The notes below the pieces were generated by a model. It was not told the DNA's origin and searched no databases. It worked only from the letters and a program-made list of their open reading frames with translations. Positions 1 through 10,878 of a stretch of DNA of 64,000 nt are shown here, piece after piece (position 1 is the stretch's first letter; each line of letters opens with the position of its first letter). The stretch comes from Datisca glomerata (Eukaryota; Streptophyta; Magnoliopsida; Cucurbitales; Datiscaceae): contig QANY01008662.1 in NCBI GenBank assembly GCA_003255025.1, forward strand, positions 555,763 to 619,762, in the 5' to 3' direction. Both the position numbers and the translations under genes were made by a program.

Positions 1-1698
1 ATAAGATAACCTAATAATTAATGTGCCGTTTTAGAGTAAGCTAGACTAATTTTAAACCGTCTATGAGACATTCTCATCCTTATTAATTAAACTCAAAATA
101 CCTTATATGTTCTCTTTCAATAATAATATATCACCTATTTGGTCAAATCATAATTATCCACTCAAAACTTAATTGAGACTTTATGATTGTAACCCATTAT
201 TTTGAATTTCATGACTTGATTTAGAACATGCTGCCTTAGGACGGTTAAAACTAAACTACATCACTCAGTCTTATCTTCTTAAGAAGTACAACATTGGTAT
301 TGATATAGCTCGAAACCCTCCTTAGGAGGATGAAAACAAAGCCATCTCGAGGCCCTCACTTTACTTCACGGTGTTGTACTAATAATGAAGATCATATGTT
401 ACATTGAATGTCAACTTTCTTTCACTCACTATTTTAGGATAATGTGTTTCTATTTCAACTAATCAATTAATTTTAAATTAATTACTAGTTAAAATAATAA
501 CCCTATGAATGTTAAATTAACAGTTAGTCCAATCTCATTGGTCTAAGTTTATTTAAACTTCTAAAGAGCCTAAGTCATAATTAAGTAAACTTAGATTAAC
601 GAATTAATTACATTCATCAAACTTTAATAAAATTATTTTACTAAAGTTGGCTATCCTAAAGGTTACTATAGCCTTTAGAGTGATGTGATTACCAAGTTTT
701 AGCTAATTAAAACCTAACAGTTTACATGCAATTGATTTCTCAAAATAATATAAACATATTAGGACAATCCTAATAAATCATGTTTCTAATGATGAGATGC
801 ATGGTTAAATAAAACTGTACGGGGTTTCACGTGTGGCATGTGATTGACTAATGCATGGTCATGTTATTAAACATATCAATAAACATTTATTTAACAATTA
901 AATAAAATAATAACGAACCAAGTGATTATTGAGTATTTTTAAATTACAACCATGAAAATAAAGAAATAAAATTATAAAAAGGACTTCAAGTTTACATATT
1001 TCTAAAATATCTCATTCTCCACATGATGTCCATCTTCATAATTTTCAAGCTTTGAACAAAACCCTTTTAATTAGGAAAAACTATATTTCTTAATTAAAAA
1101 TTATCTCTATAATTATCTTTTAAAATGATTGAATTTGATTTATTCAAAAAATAATTTATTGACTTGGTCAAATTTGGGTTAAGCTCAATCAATTAATTAA
1201 TCTTTAATTTTTATAAAATTAAAAATTAAAAATTAATTTTAAAATTACACTAATTTCAAATTTTAAAAATAAAAGATAGAGTTAGGGTTTTCATAAAACT
1301 TTGCAGTGATAGGGTAAGTTGGTATCGCCGTCGACGCTGATTTTTTCGGCGTGTTACCGTCGCTAGAATGCTGGCGCCAGAATTCCCTAGGAATTCCTAT
1401 TTCATTTATTTTTCCTCCACGTTAGTCTTGTGCATTCTTCTTCTTCTCGCGATCATAATAATTATAATTTAATATTCAAAATAAAATTACAGAAATTCCT
1501 ACATCCAAAAATGACTTACACAAGATCTAAGGAAAAATTAAAGAACAAAGTCTAACCCAATAATTACCATACAATTAACGATCCATTATTTAATTATACA
1601 TTTAAAAACCAAAACCAACCATTCATTCATACATATCAAATATATTATGAATAATGCAGGAAAACCGACACAGTATTTAATATACAAATATATAATGA

Positions 1699-1712
1699 CC
1701 GCTCTGATACCA
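1699..1712 (-). other. Primer-binding site, initiator tRNA-Met type
   Basis: On the minus strand the LTR end is followed by two bases and then TGGTATCAGAGCGG. This is the usual plant Copia site complementary to the 3' end of initiator tRNA-Met. It fixes both the orientation of the element and the inner LTR edge. Confidence 0.9.
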
Positions 1713-1714
1713 CT

Positions 1715-3933
1715 TGTTGAAAATGCGACGCTCACACGGCGGAAGCATGAGGAATTTATAAAAATGAATCTTTTTTATAAAAGAAAATAAACACGACGCA
1801 ACAATTTTAAAATAAAAACTTCTATTGAAAACTCTTTTCAATCGGGTCTGTTATATATTTATATATTAAATCGAAGACATGCATGGATATAAAAAATATA
1901 CCTCTTGTTGTCTAATCAAGCGTCCTCGCAAACCAACAATCTTTTGTTCTCACAAACAACAGACTTCGAGATCCACACCAAGATCTTTCAAGTCAATCCT
2001 CAAATGCATTAGGACATGTGTGGGCGCGTAGAATAATTCAAAAAAAAATTATGCCTCTAGATGTACTCAACACATGAGATCTAGATATTTACTGAGAATA
2101 ATTAATTTAGTAAGACAATCCTCTAAGAGAATACAATGATTATTCTTTCAAAATTTTTTATTAACCTTTAATCACAGAGAAAGTTCATCCTGATAGGAAC
2201 TGTGTTCCCAACATTCAACCAATCCTGAGACCTTTAGAATAATATATATATATATATATTTTTTCTAGGCTCATAAGATTTTTAGAGATATACTCAAATT
2301 TGGTGAACTAACATAGTGCATCACAGCACTATTGTAGTGTCGTGTGACACTACAGTATTGCACGCCTACTACTCTAGTGCCACGTGGCACCATAGTAGTT
2401 CATGTCAATCTCTGATTCCCAATTAGTGAGACCCACTGCAATTTGGTGAACCAACACAGTGCCTCATGGCACTACTGTAGTGTCGTGTGGCACTACAATA
2501 CTGCACACCTACTACTATAGTGTCGTGTGGTACTACAGTACTGCTCACCTACTATTGTAGTGCCACGTGACACTACAGTAGTTAATGTCAATCTCTAATT
2601 TTCAATCAGTGATTGACATGTGATAATTATTACGAATTAAATATTTATTTCAATCAGATAAATATCTAAATATCACTTAATTCAAAATTAGCTTGTCTGA
2701 TTAATACTATCAACTAGCTTATCTGTTAGTTCACAAATAACATATTTAGTTGATCAAATTTTGAGTTATTATATAATAATAATAATTTAACATTACCTAA
2801 TTTCACAAATTAGATATATTGCCCCACTTATTAATAATTAGAAAATTAATCGATATATTTATTTATATATAATTTCTAAAAATTAATATAAATAAGTTAA
2901 TTAATTAATTAATTAATTATACATAATTATGTATTTGCCCTAGAAATATAATTTTTTTTACAAGTTTGTCATTTGCTCATATCCTTAAATATCCACACCC
3001 TAATCAAACCATTTGCCCATAATCACATGCTCAAATAAACCAGATTATTAATTAAATTTTTTAATTAAATAATATTTTTTATTAATTTCATTATTACTCT
3101 AGTACAAATATGGAATGCACTCTTAGAGATTATAGAATGTATTTACATAGTATTCTCGTGTAGTCCATTGATATGATCATTCCATGTAGTTATGTCTTCC
3201 AATTATTTGTTCATAAATTAGAATTGGTCAAAATCATCATTTTACCCTTGTAATTACATCTTGATCTTTAAGTACTATTTTTTATAATCGTATTATAAAT
3301 TGGAGCTCAATAACCATTTAGTTCCAGAATTAATACTTAAGGAAACCAATATATGATCCGTTGGGAAACCTTGGATACCAAATCTTGTAAGAACATGCTC
3401 CTAGCCATCCATATCACTGAATCTCCAAAACAAAAGTCACTAGCATGTTTTACAAACAAACCTTAACGAGTGAATATACATGCATAGGAGTTCATGACAA
3501 CTCATGATTTAAACTAATCTACATGTGATCATCATATCGATGTGTATTAAATCTTTATGATAAATGATAAGTTAATAAAGATATTAATTCACATCGGACA
3601 TGTCATATGTAATCTTATTATATAAAGTACATTCACTAAGATATTTATCCACATCAATGATCCAGATCTAGATCACATGCATTCATAATGCTTAGTGAAC
3701 CGTACTATCAATCATTCATTAAAGATTCCATACTTTAATATGTTGCTGATAATTTTATTCATTTTCTATTATCTTGATCCTCTTGTACTAATACAAGATC
3801 ATAGTCTCATTTATGAATATGAATTTTTTCATATATTTATATAAATTATGCAGCAATAATTTAAAAGAAAAATGTAATTCCATTAAATTTCATATTAAAA
3901 TGTTAATACACATGCTTTGAGGGCATTACCCCA
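1715..3933 (-). repeat. Copia 5' LTR (about 2.2 kb)
   Basis: The boundary at 1715 is set by the adjoining primer-binding site and the terminal TGTTG/CAACA. The boundary at 3933 is set by similarity to the LTR starts at 31723, 42737 and 50512. Same family as the internally deleted LTR at 31723-32654. It contains an array of near-palindromes at 2315-2600, described separately. Confidence 0.82.
2315..2600. repeat. Array of near-palindromic 26-30 bp units inside the LTR, with CACGTG cores
   Basis: About five hairpin-forming units of the form CTACTRTAGTG-(C/T)CACGTG/CGTGTGG-CACTAYAGTA follow one another. Two carry a perfect CACGTG (G-box core) at the dyad centre, near 2383 and 2562. Equivalent units occur in the other LTRs at 31875-32020, 44080-44215 and 51285-51365, in differing copy number. 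Confidence 0.75.
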
Positions 3934-4104
3934 TACCCTCATTTCTCATTCTACGTTAGTCATTTCTTCACCTTCTTCTTCCACTTCTTCTACGATAGTC
4001 TTCGTCATTTCTTCATCTTCTTCTTTTCGCTGCAAGAGAAGCTTTTAAAGAAGTTTTTTGTTTTTTTTTTTGCATCACTGTGTTTTAAAATATGTTTTTC
4101 TGGG

Positions 4105-4900
4105 TTACTACAATTACATGCAGTACGTTGTATGTTGAAGATGATGCCTACAAGGTCATCTTGAAGCTCTCCTTGTAGACTACAAGATAGCTTCAAGATG
4201 GACTTGTATCCATCTTGTAGTCTACACGAAGATGGCTTCATGATCATTTTATAGTTGATCGTGATTACTTCACGATAATCTTGAAGCCATCTTGTAAAAT
4301 ATCGTGTGTACTTCACGATAATCTTGAATCCATCTTGTAATTGATCGTGTGTACTTCACGATAATCTTGAAGCTATATGGTACTTGATCATGTATACTTT
4401 ACGATGATCTTGAAGTCATATTGTAGTTGATCATGTATACTTCACGATAATCTTGAAACCATCTTGAATCCGTCATATAGACTTCAAGTTGGATACAAAA
4501 CCATCTTGAATAGTCTCTTGTTTACGTCACGAAGGCTTCAATATGGATTCAAGATGATCATGTAGTCTTCTTGAAACTTACAAAAATGTCTACAAGATGA
4601 CTTCATGGGTATCCTATAGACTTCATAAAGTCTTCAAGAAGATTACACGATGGCTTTATTGTTATCATGTGGGTTCATGATGACTTCATAATCATCGTGT
4701 ACTCTTCTTGAATGATATAAGATGACTTCATGATCACCGCGTAGTCTTGTTGAAGCTTTCAAGAAGTCTATAAGATGACTTCATCAGTATCTTGTACACT
4801 TCTCGAAGCCTTCAAGAAGTCTTCACCATGACTTTATGGGTTCACAATGTCTTCATGGGCATCTTGAAAGCTATAAGATGATCTTCAATCCCTCAATATA
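4105..4900. repeat. Palindromic minisatellite, left arm (CTTGTAG/CTACAAG variant)
   Basis: Many diverged repeats of roughly 40-60 bp contain CTTCACGATAATCTTGAAG, CATCTTGTAG and CTACAAGATGG in alternating orientation. It pairs with the inverted array at 5750-6200. It contains no believable gene; one reading frame through it is open by chance. Confidence 0.8.
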
Positions 4901-5149
4901 CTGCAAGCACATATTTATTTATATTTAACTTTAAAATTACAACAAGTCCATTTCTAAATTTATATTTAAAATTACGGAAGTCCATATTTATATTTACGTA
5001 GCAGTGGGTTACCCAATTTGGGCATTCAAGATCATATAGTAAAAAAACCAAGTAAGGTATAAATAAATAATCAAGTATATCCCAAAATTAAGTTTTTACA
5101 CGTCCACTGATAAATAATTCAATTGCAATTCTTTGACAAAAGTTTGGAA

Positions 5150-5570
5150 TTCACTTTTTAGCTACAAGAAGGATTCGAGAACATCTTATACCCGTCTTGT
5201 TGGCTGGAAGGCTTCAAGAATATCTTATACCCATCTTGTAGACTACAAAATGGCTTCAAAAACATCATGTACCCGTATAGTAAACTACAAGAGTATCACA
5301 ATGACATTTTGTACCCGCCTTGTAGACTACAAGATGATTATAAGGATATCTTGTACTAGCCTTGTAGACTATAAGATAATTATAAAGATATCTTGTACCC
5401 GTCTTGTAGACCACAAGAAGGATTCAAGAACATCTTATAATCGTCTTGTTGGCTACAATAACATCTTGTATCCATCTTATAGCCTACAAGAAGGCTTCAA
5501 GAACATCTTGAAGTCATCTTGTTGCCGTCAAGACCACTTCAAGATCATGTTGAGTCAATCTTGATAAGCA
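5150..5570. repeat. 42-bp minisatellite, central part of the foldback element
   Basis: Tandem 42-bp units with GACTACAAG at one side and TCTTGTA at the other. Because 42 is a multiple of three, one frame stays open and would encode a repeated 14-residue peptide (SCTRLVDYKxxxxx). Nothing else supports coding. Confidence 0.75.
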
Positions 5571-5749
5571 TAGTTCACTGATATCTCTAAATGTTTGGTC
5601 TTCTCTCCACTAAAGACCAAGAGGTACCCATTCTCTCCCAATTTCCATCATGAATTATAAAAATTTCAACTTCAGATATATTTGTATCATACGTCAATGA
5701 AGGAAATCAGTACTGTTTAAATTAAAAAAAATGTACATGAAGCCTTTTG

Positions 5750-6226
5750 GAAAGACCACATGAAGATTTGATCATGATATTGAAGCATACAAGAAGTTCT
5801 TGAAGCCATAATGTAGTGTACAAGAAGGCTTCAAGATGATATTGAAGTCTTCTGGAAGATTACACGATCATCTTGAATTCTTGAACCCTTCATGATGCAT
5901 ACAAGATATTATTCAAGATGATCTTGTATCCATCTTGAAGTCTACAAGATAAACTATCAGATGGGTTCAAGATTACATGAAGTATACACGGTCAACTACA
6001 AGATGGATTAAAGATTACCGTGAAGTATACATGATCAACTACAAGATGACTTCACGATTATCGTGAAGTATACACAATGAGCTTCAAGATAATTGTGATG
6101 CCATCTTGTAGTCTACAAAGAGATCTTCATGACGGCCTTGTAGGCATTGTCTTCAACATACATCGTACTGGATGTTGTTATAAAATAACTCAACAACACA
6201 AAAAACCAAGAAAAACATCTTTTAGA
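5750..6226. repeat. Palindromic minisatellite, right arm
   Basis: Inverted counterpart of 4078-4900, made of the same CTACAAGATGG and CTTCACGATTATCGTGAAG elements. The two arms could fold into a long imperfect stem with a loop of about 0.8 kb. Confidence 0.75.
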
Positions 6227-6429
6227 ACTCATCTTGTAGGTTGAGTGTTGAATAAGAATAAGTTGAAATTTAATTTGATGTTATGTAAGAAATGTATAAG
6301 GGGGAAAGAATGGATAAAAAATTAGTGGATGGTGGGCTATGGGTGTAGTTCAACCAAAATTAGTGGAAAGGTGTATTTAGTCATTTGGGTTTTCTAGGAG
6401 TTTAGTTCAGGCAAAAACCATTTGGAGAA

Positions 6430-8180
6430 ATGACATTTTGCAAAAATGTTTTAGAAAAATAATAATTTTTTAAAATTATACATCAATGCCCTCACCATAT
6501 TCTAAGCATATCAACTACCCCTATAATTTTTTACTATTCAAGGCTTCTAATCAAATCAAACTTAAAATTTAATGTTTCTTATATTTTCAATATATACTTC
6601 TACATTTTTTTCTTTGATCATTCATCTCTTGGGTTCTCACACATTCTTTGAAGAGTTAAAATTGTTATAACATATTACTTAAATCATTCAAGTTATCATA
6701 TCGATTAGTCGAACAATTTAAATAGCATATTTTACTAGTTCTAGTAACTATTGACTTTTTTAATAGTGAAACTCAATTCAAATGTGATAACTTCAAGGAT
6801 ACAAGTAGTTATAACATAGTACTTAAACCCACATGTAATTATTGAAATTCTCACCTAGTTCTAATACGAGTACTCGAATTGTTCAAGTAATATATTATAA
6901 CTATTTAAATCCTTCAAATAACTGTTGACATTTTTTATTCGCAGAGCTCAAGTTAGATATAATAAATTGAACAGTTCAAATAGTTATAACACTAATATAT
7001 TGAACTTCAAATTTAAGTTTTCAAAAAATGAATGCATATTGGGAGATGTGAGAAAAATGTGATATTTTCATCGACCAAAGTTTCAGCACTACACTTAACA
7101 AATTTATAGAAATATTTGTTTAGCTTTCTATTAATTCTTAGAATTTTCGTTGTCTAGAGAACCTGTATTAGGATTTAGCAAACCAATTCAATTTAAGATT
7201 GTTAGATAGTGGGTGGGATATATTATAGATATAACTCATAACAAAAAAAGTTTGGGTTACTATCATAATTGGAATTTGTATTGTACATCAAAAAAGGTTT
7301 GTAAATGAATATACATATTTAATCGATAATTTGGAGCATACAAGTAGTTATAACATACGATTTAAACCCATAAATAATTATTGACATTTTCAATCATGTC
7401 CAATATAATCACTTAAATGGTTGAAGTAGTATTATAAGTAGCTAAACCTTTTAAGTAATTCTTGGCATTTTTAGTGCAAAACTGAAGTGATAACTTGAAG
7501 AGTTCAAATAGTTATATCATTAGTAAATTAAACTTTAAAATTAAGTTTTAAAAGAATGAATGGTGAAAGTTGTGAGAAAAAGATATTGACGGAGATGTTG
7601 ATAAAATGAATAAAATTAGTAAGAAAGTTAGTAGGCTCAAAATATAAATTTCTGATTTAAAAAAAAAAAATTTCTAAAAGTCTTTATCAAAAAGTATATC
7701 TAAAGAAAAATTAGGCCCACTTTCTCTGGAAGAAATTTGAGTTTATTTTGAAACCTTAGTGTTTAGTCTCTTAAAGAAATTTGAGTTTATTTAGAAACCT
7801 TAGTGTTTGGACAATTTATACAAATCAAATACAATTTATACAAATCAAATACAATTTTCACAAATTAAATATAAAGAACGTCTTGAACTATCATAAAACC
7901 TCAAATATAGCATTTTTCAAATTTATTAACTTAATTAGTCCATAAGTTGGTTTAACAGCTAACCATTAAGTGTGATTTTACATTTGTACCCCTGTTGTTA
8001 GCTTTTGTAATTGTCAGTTTTAAAAGGTTTGATTGCATTTTTTCTAAGACTTTTTTCTTTTTATAGTTTAGTAGTCAAGCACCACGTGCGATACGCATGC
8101 GTCGATTCATTATGTTTTAACTCATTCACAAATTTAATCTACATGAAAGTATATAATAATATACACAATCCATAAAAAAT
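6430..8180. other. AT-rich stretch with diverged direct repeats, no gene
   Basis: Two copies of a block of about 240 bp lie in direct orientation at about 6785-7030 and 7325-7560. They share ACAAGTAGTTATAACATA, TTAAACCCA and a closing TTAAGTTTT. At 7730-7860 there are short tandem repeats: AAATTTGAGTTTATTT twice and ACAATTTATACAAATCAAAT twice. No coding potential was recognised. Confidence 0.6.
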
Positions 8181-8435
8181 AATCCATGTTAAATGGAGTA
8201 AAGCAAGTCATCTATACTAAATATATAAGTGTAGAAGTAGGAGAAATATTTTTGGACAATATTACATTAATATTGTCCGTTAAATGCAAGATTCAAAACA
8301 TTGATAGTAGGTTGAGTGTTCATTCAGGAGAAATAGTGAAAGGCACTTCACTCTTTAAACCTCGTCCTCGATCTACCATGATGATGGCTAGCGACGGGGA
8401 GGAGACGAAGATTGAGAAGGAAGTGAAAAAATGAA

Positions 8436-8880
8436 TAATGAGAGAAGGATGAAAAGGAAGAAGATATGGTAGAAAAAGGAAGAAGAAGAGGAGATGGTAG
8501 AGAAGGAAGAAGAATAATAGAAGGAACATAAGGAAGAAGAGAAGGTCGAAGAAAAGGAAGAAGAGAAGGAAGATAATAAGGAGGAGGAAGATAATAAGGA
8601 GGAGGAAGGTGAAAAGAAGGAAGATGAAAAAACAGAAGGGAAAAAAGAAATAGAAGAGAAAATAGAAAAAGAAGAAAAAATAGAAGAAGATAAAAGAAGA
8701 AAAAGAAATACACAAAGAATAAGAAGCTGAAAATAAAGAAGGGAAGGAGGTGAAGAAAATAAGAATTAAGAGGAAGAAAAAAAGAAATAAAAAATAAGAA
8801 GAAGCTGAAAATAAAGTAGAATAAGAAGAAGAAGAAGAGGAGGAAGAAGAAGAAGGAGGAGGAAGAAGAAGAAGAAAATG
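8436..8880 (+). repeat. Long polypurine (GAA/GGA) tract
   Basis: Over about 440 bases the + strand is almost only A and G. It may be the degenerate Glu/Lys-rich linker of the ULP1-type reading frame that follows. Antisense frames give Phe/Leu-only polypeptides and are artefacts of composition. Confidence 0.75.
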
Positions 8881-10535
8881 TGCATCGAATAATATCTACA
8901 TTGATGGATTCGGTTCGCTCAACGGAGCAGTCCAACGATGGAGAAGAAGAAGAGCTCGTCTGCCTTGGTGAACTTGGTAAGACGATGATAAAAAGATCTT
9001 GGGTCCTAGAGTCACCTAATTGGGAACCGAAAAGGTTGAAAAGAAGAAGCAGCAAAGGGAAAAAATTGATGAGAATATCGTTGCCAAAACGGACTTCAAA
9101 CATTTTCAAGCATATGGTTTTTAGAGGATGAAGCCCGTTTTAAAGCCTGGTTCACCTCTCCAAGGGAAAATTAAGTTCTATAATTTTCTCATGCACTTCT
9201 TCTTCTCACGATTGCTACACTAACCTCGTGTAGTATTCATGTAGTATACATGATGATTACACTGACCTCGTATAGCCATCGAGTAGTATACACAATAGTT
9301 ACACTGACCTCGTGTAGCCATCGAGTAGTATACACAATAGTTACACGATGGTTACACTAACCTCGTGTAATTATCGTGTAGTGTACATGATAACTATACT
9401 GACCTCGTGTAATATTCATGATGGTTACACTAATATCGTGTATATTACACGATGGTTACACTAATCTCGTGTAGTCATCGTATAGTATACACGATGGCTA
9501 CACTAACATCGTGTAACCACCGCATAGTAAACCAATTGTGTACATAATTTTGATCTATACTTACGTTGTATAGAAACGAGAAAGTATACGTTGGATTTTG
9601 CAACGTTGACCTTATCTGGTTAAAAAAAACTAGTATCTTCACCTTATCAATAGCTTAAGTCAGATGTAAGAAGTTATTTATAATCTTTTTAATGTGGTAT
9701 TTAAAAAAAATTAAATATCTTAACTAATCTTTATTACATTGCAGCATATTGATACATACCTGGAGCTCATGAGGATGGATTTGCAAAAACACAACCCTTA
9801 TATCAGAATCAATGTTAGCGATTTGATTCTACAAGTATGTAAGATTTATTTTTTAACTTAATGAACTGCACACCGTAGTCTACACGAGTCCTTCATGGGC
9901 CTCGTGTAGACTTCATGGAGTCTCTATGACCATTTTTTATTGACGTTGAGGATTTAAATTTTTTCCCGTAACATCACAGGGGAACCTGTCTGGCCAAATG
10001 GTAGAGTTTGAGCAAGATCCCGCGGGCTGGGATATTGACATTGATGATCACCTCTGGTACCTGATCCTCGAAATTTGGAAGGAGCTGGGAACAGTCGGAT
10101 AAAGTTATATTTTCAATGAATGCGAACCGTAGTTATTGGATTGTGGTTGAACGTGATTTGAATGTCTAGTGTATTCTTATTTATAACTCCATGAACATGC
10201 CATATCCACTCCTTGTACATTGAAATAATGAAACATTTCATGAAGATTGTCCATCGGCTAACTCAAATTATGAATATTTATAAGAGAAGACAAAGGAACC
10301 TGGCTGGTCGAATAGCAGAGTTTGAGCAAGATCTCGCGGGCTGGGATATTAACGTTGATGATCAACTCTGGTACCTGGTCCTCAGCTTGCAGAAGACTTT
10401 CGGAAGGAGCTGGGAACAGTAGGATAAGGTTATCTTTCCATGAATGTGAACCACAATTATTGGATTGTGGTTGAGCTTGATTTGAATGACCAGTGTATTC
10501 GTATTTATAACTCCATGAACACACTATATACATGC
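8880..10535 (+). pseudogene. ULP1-like (C48 peptidase) reading frame captured in a MULE, decayed
   Basis: On the + strand, 8880-9131 is open and encodes a basic segment; I assign it to this frame only by position. After a palindromic array, 9743-9838 encodes HIDTYLELMRMDLQKHNPYI, which resembles the start of ULP1-type domains in plant MULEs. Then come a short intron-like stretch and exon-like blocks at 9979-10190 and 10290-10530. Each block encodes FEQDxAGWDIxxDDxLWYL followed by YWIVVExDLN and IYNSMN, the region with the catalytic His-Trp and the YDS of SUMO proteases. In the second block His precedes NYW; in the first it is Arg and a stop follows. In both, Asp of YDS is Asn. The two blocks are a tandem duplication of about 300 bp. 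It is very unlikely to be an active protease. Confidence 0.6.
9215..9540. repeat. Palindromic minisatellite (CGTGTAG/CTACACG type)
   Basis: Roughly seven units built from ACACGATGGTTACACTAAC, CTCGTGTAG and CATCGTGTAGTATACACGATG. It lies between the basic segment and the ULP1 domain blocks of the + strand pseudogene, a position that fits an intron. Confidence 0.8.
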
Positions 10536-10555
10536 TATAATTCCATTGAAATAAT
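9979..10555 (+). repeat. Tandem duplication of a protease exon (two copies of about 260 bp)
   Basis: 9979-10235 and 10285-10555 share long identical runs, such as GAGTTTGAGCAAGATC, CGCGGGCTGGGATATT and TTATAACTCCATGAACA. The second copy has an insertion (CAGCTTGCAGAAGACTTTC region) or the first has the matching deletion. Confidence 0.85.
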
Positions 10556-10599
10556 GGGAATAGTAGGACAAGTATATTTCTATATTTAAGTGGCTTGGT

Positions 10600-10800
10600 C
10601 ATCTCGATGACTTCACGGGCATTGTGCAGGCTTCATGTAGCCTGCACGATGACTTCAAGGGTATCGTGCAGGCTTCATGTAGCCTACACGATGACTTCAC
10701 GGGTATCATGTAGTCTTCATATAGCCTACACGATGACTTCACGGGCATCGTGTAGACTACACGAGGACTTTCACGGGAATAATGTAGGATTCATGTAGAC
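10600..10800. repeat. 42-bp palindromic minisatellite
   Basis: Four to five tandem units with period 42 contain GATGACTTCACGGGTATCGTG, CAGGCTTCATGTAGCCTACA and similar. One frame is open with a 14-residue repeat (MTSRVSCRLHVAYT), which I regard as a consequence of the period, not as a gene. Confidence 0.85.
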
Positions 10801-10878
10801 TAATTAAACTTTATGACATTATTCAATAACAAACACAAGTATATTTCTATATTAATATTTAATTTAAGTATACAAATG

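Larger units (their letters stand above)
1..3933 (-). mobile_element. Ty1/Copia retrotransposon, 5' part (LTR, primer site, leader), cut by the window edge
   Basis: Read on the minus strand, an LTR (3933 to 1715) is followed by a primer-binding site and about 1.7 kb of untranslated leader running off the left edge. The leader matches the leader of the complete Copia element at 44950-46700: for example, the minus strand of 1-80 matches about 46570-46650. By that comparison gag would begin just outside the window, so no coding sequence is visible here. The LTR starts TGGGGTAATGCC, whereas the sister LTR at 31723 starts TGTTGGTAATAATGCC, so the first few bases seem lost. The sequence beyond 3933 is MULE terminal sequence, the apparent insertion target. 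Confidence 0.85.
3934..6430. mobile_element. Mutator-like foldback element, non-autonomous
   Basis: The left arm (about 4078-4900) and right arm (about 5750-6226) are inverted copies. The inverse complement of 6110-6226 matches 4078-4230, including TGTATGTTGAAGA, TGCCTACAAGG and AGAAAAACAT. The inside is made of CTACAAG/CTTGTAG palindromic repeats. Outside the right arm, 6230-6430 matches 32660-32830 and, more weakly, 14455-14660, so it is the outer terminus of a MULE family. The left outer terminus is replaced by a GAAGAAG-rich stretch (3940-4060, minus strand) and then the Copia LTR. No transposase is present. Boundaries and target-site duplication are not certain. Confidence 0.6.

Noticed and set aside
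5133..5564. 143-codon open frame with a 14-residue repeat
   Set aside because: It follows the 42-bp minisatellite period; stops are avoided because the period is divisible by three. No upstream gene structure.
8320..9109. Two long antisense open frames rich in Phe, Leu and Ser
   Set aside because: They are the complement of the polypurine tract; the composition alone keeps them open and no domain is present.
10595..10798. 67-codon open frame with repeated MTSRVSCRLHVAYT
   Set aside because: Same explanation: a translated 42-bp palindromic array.
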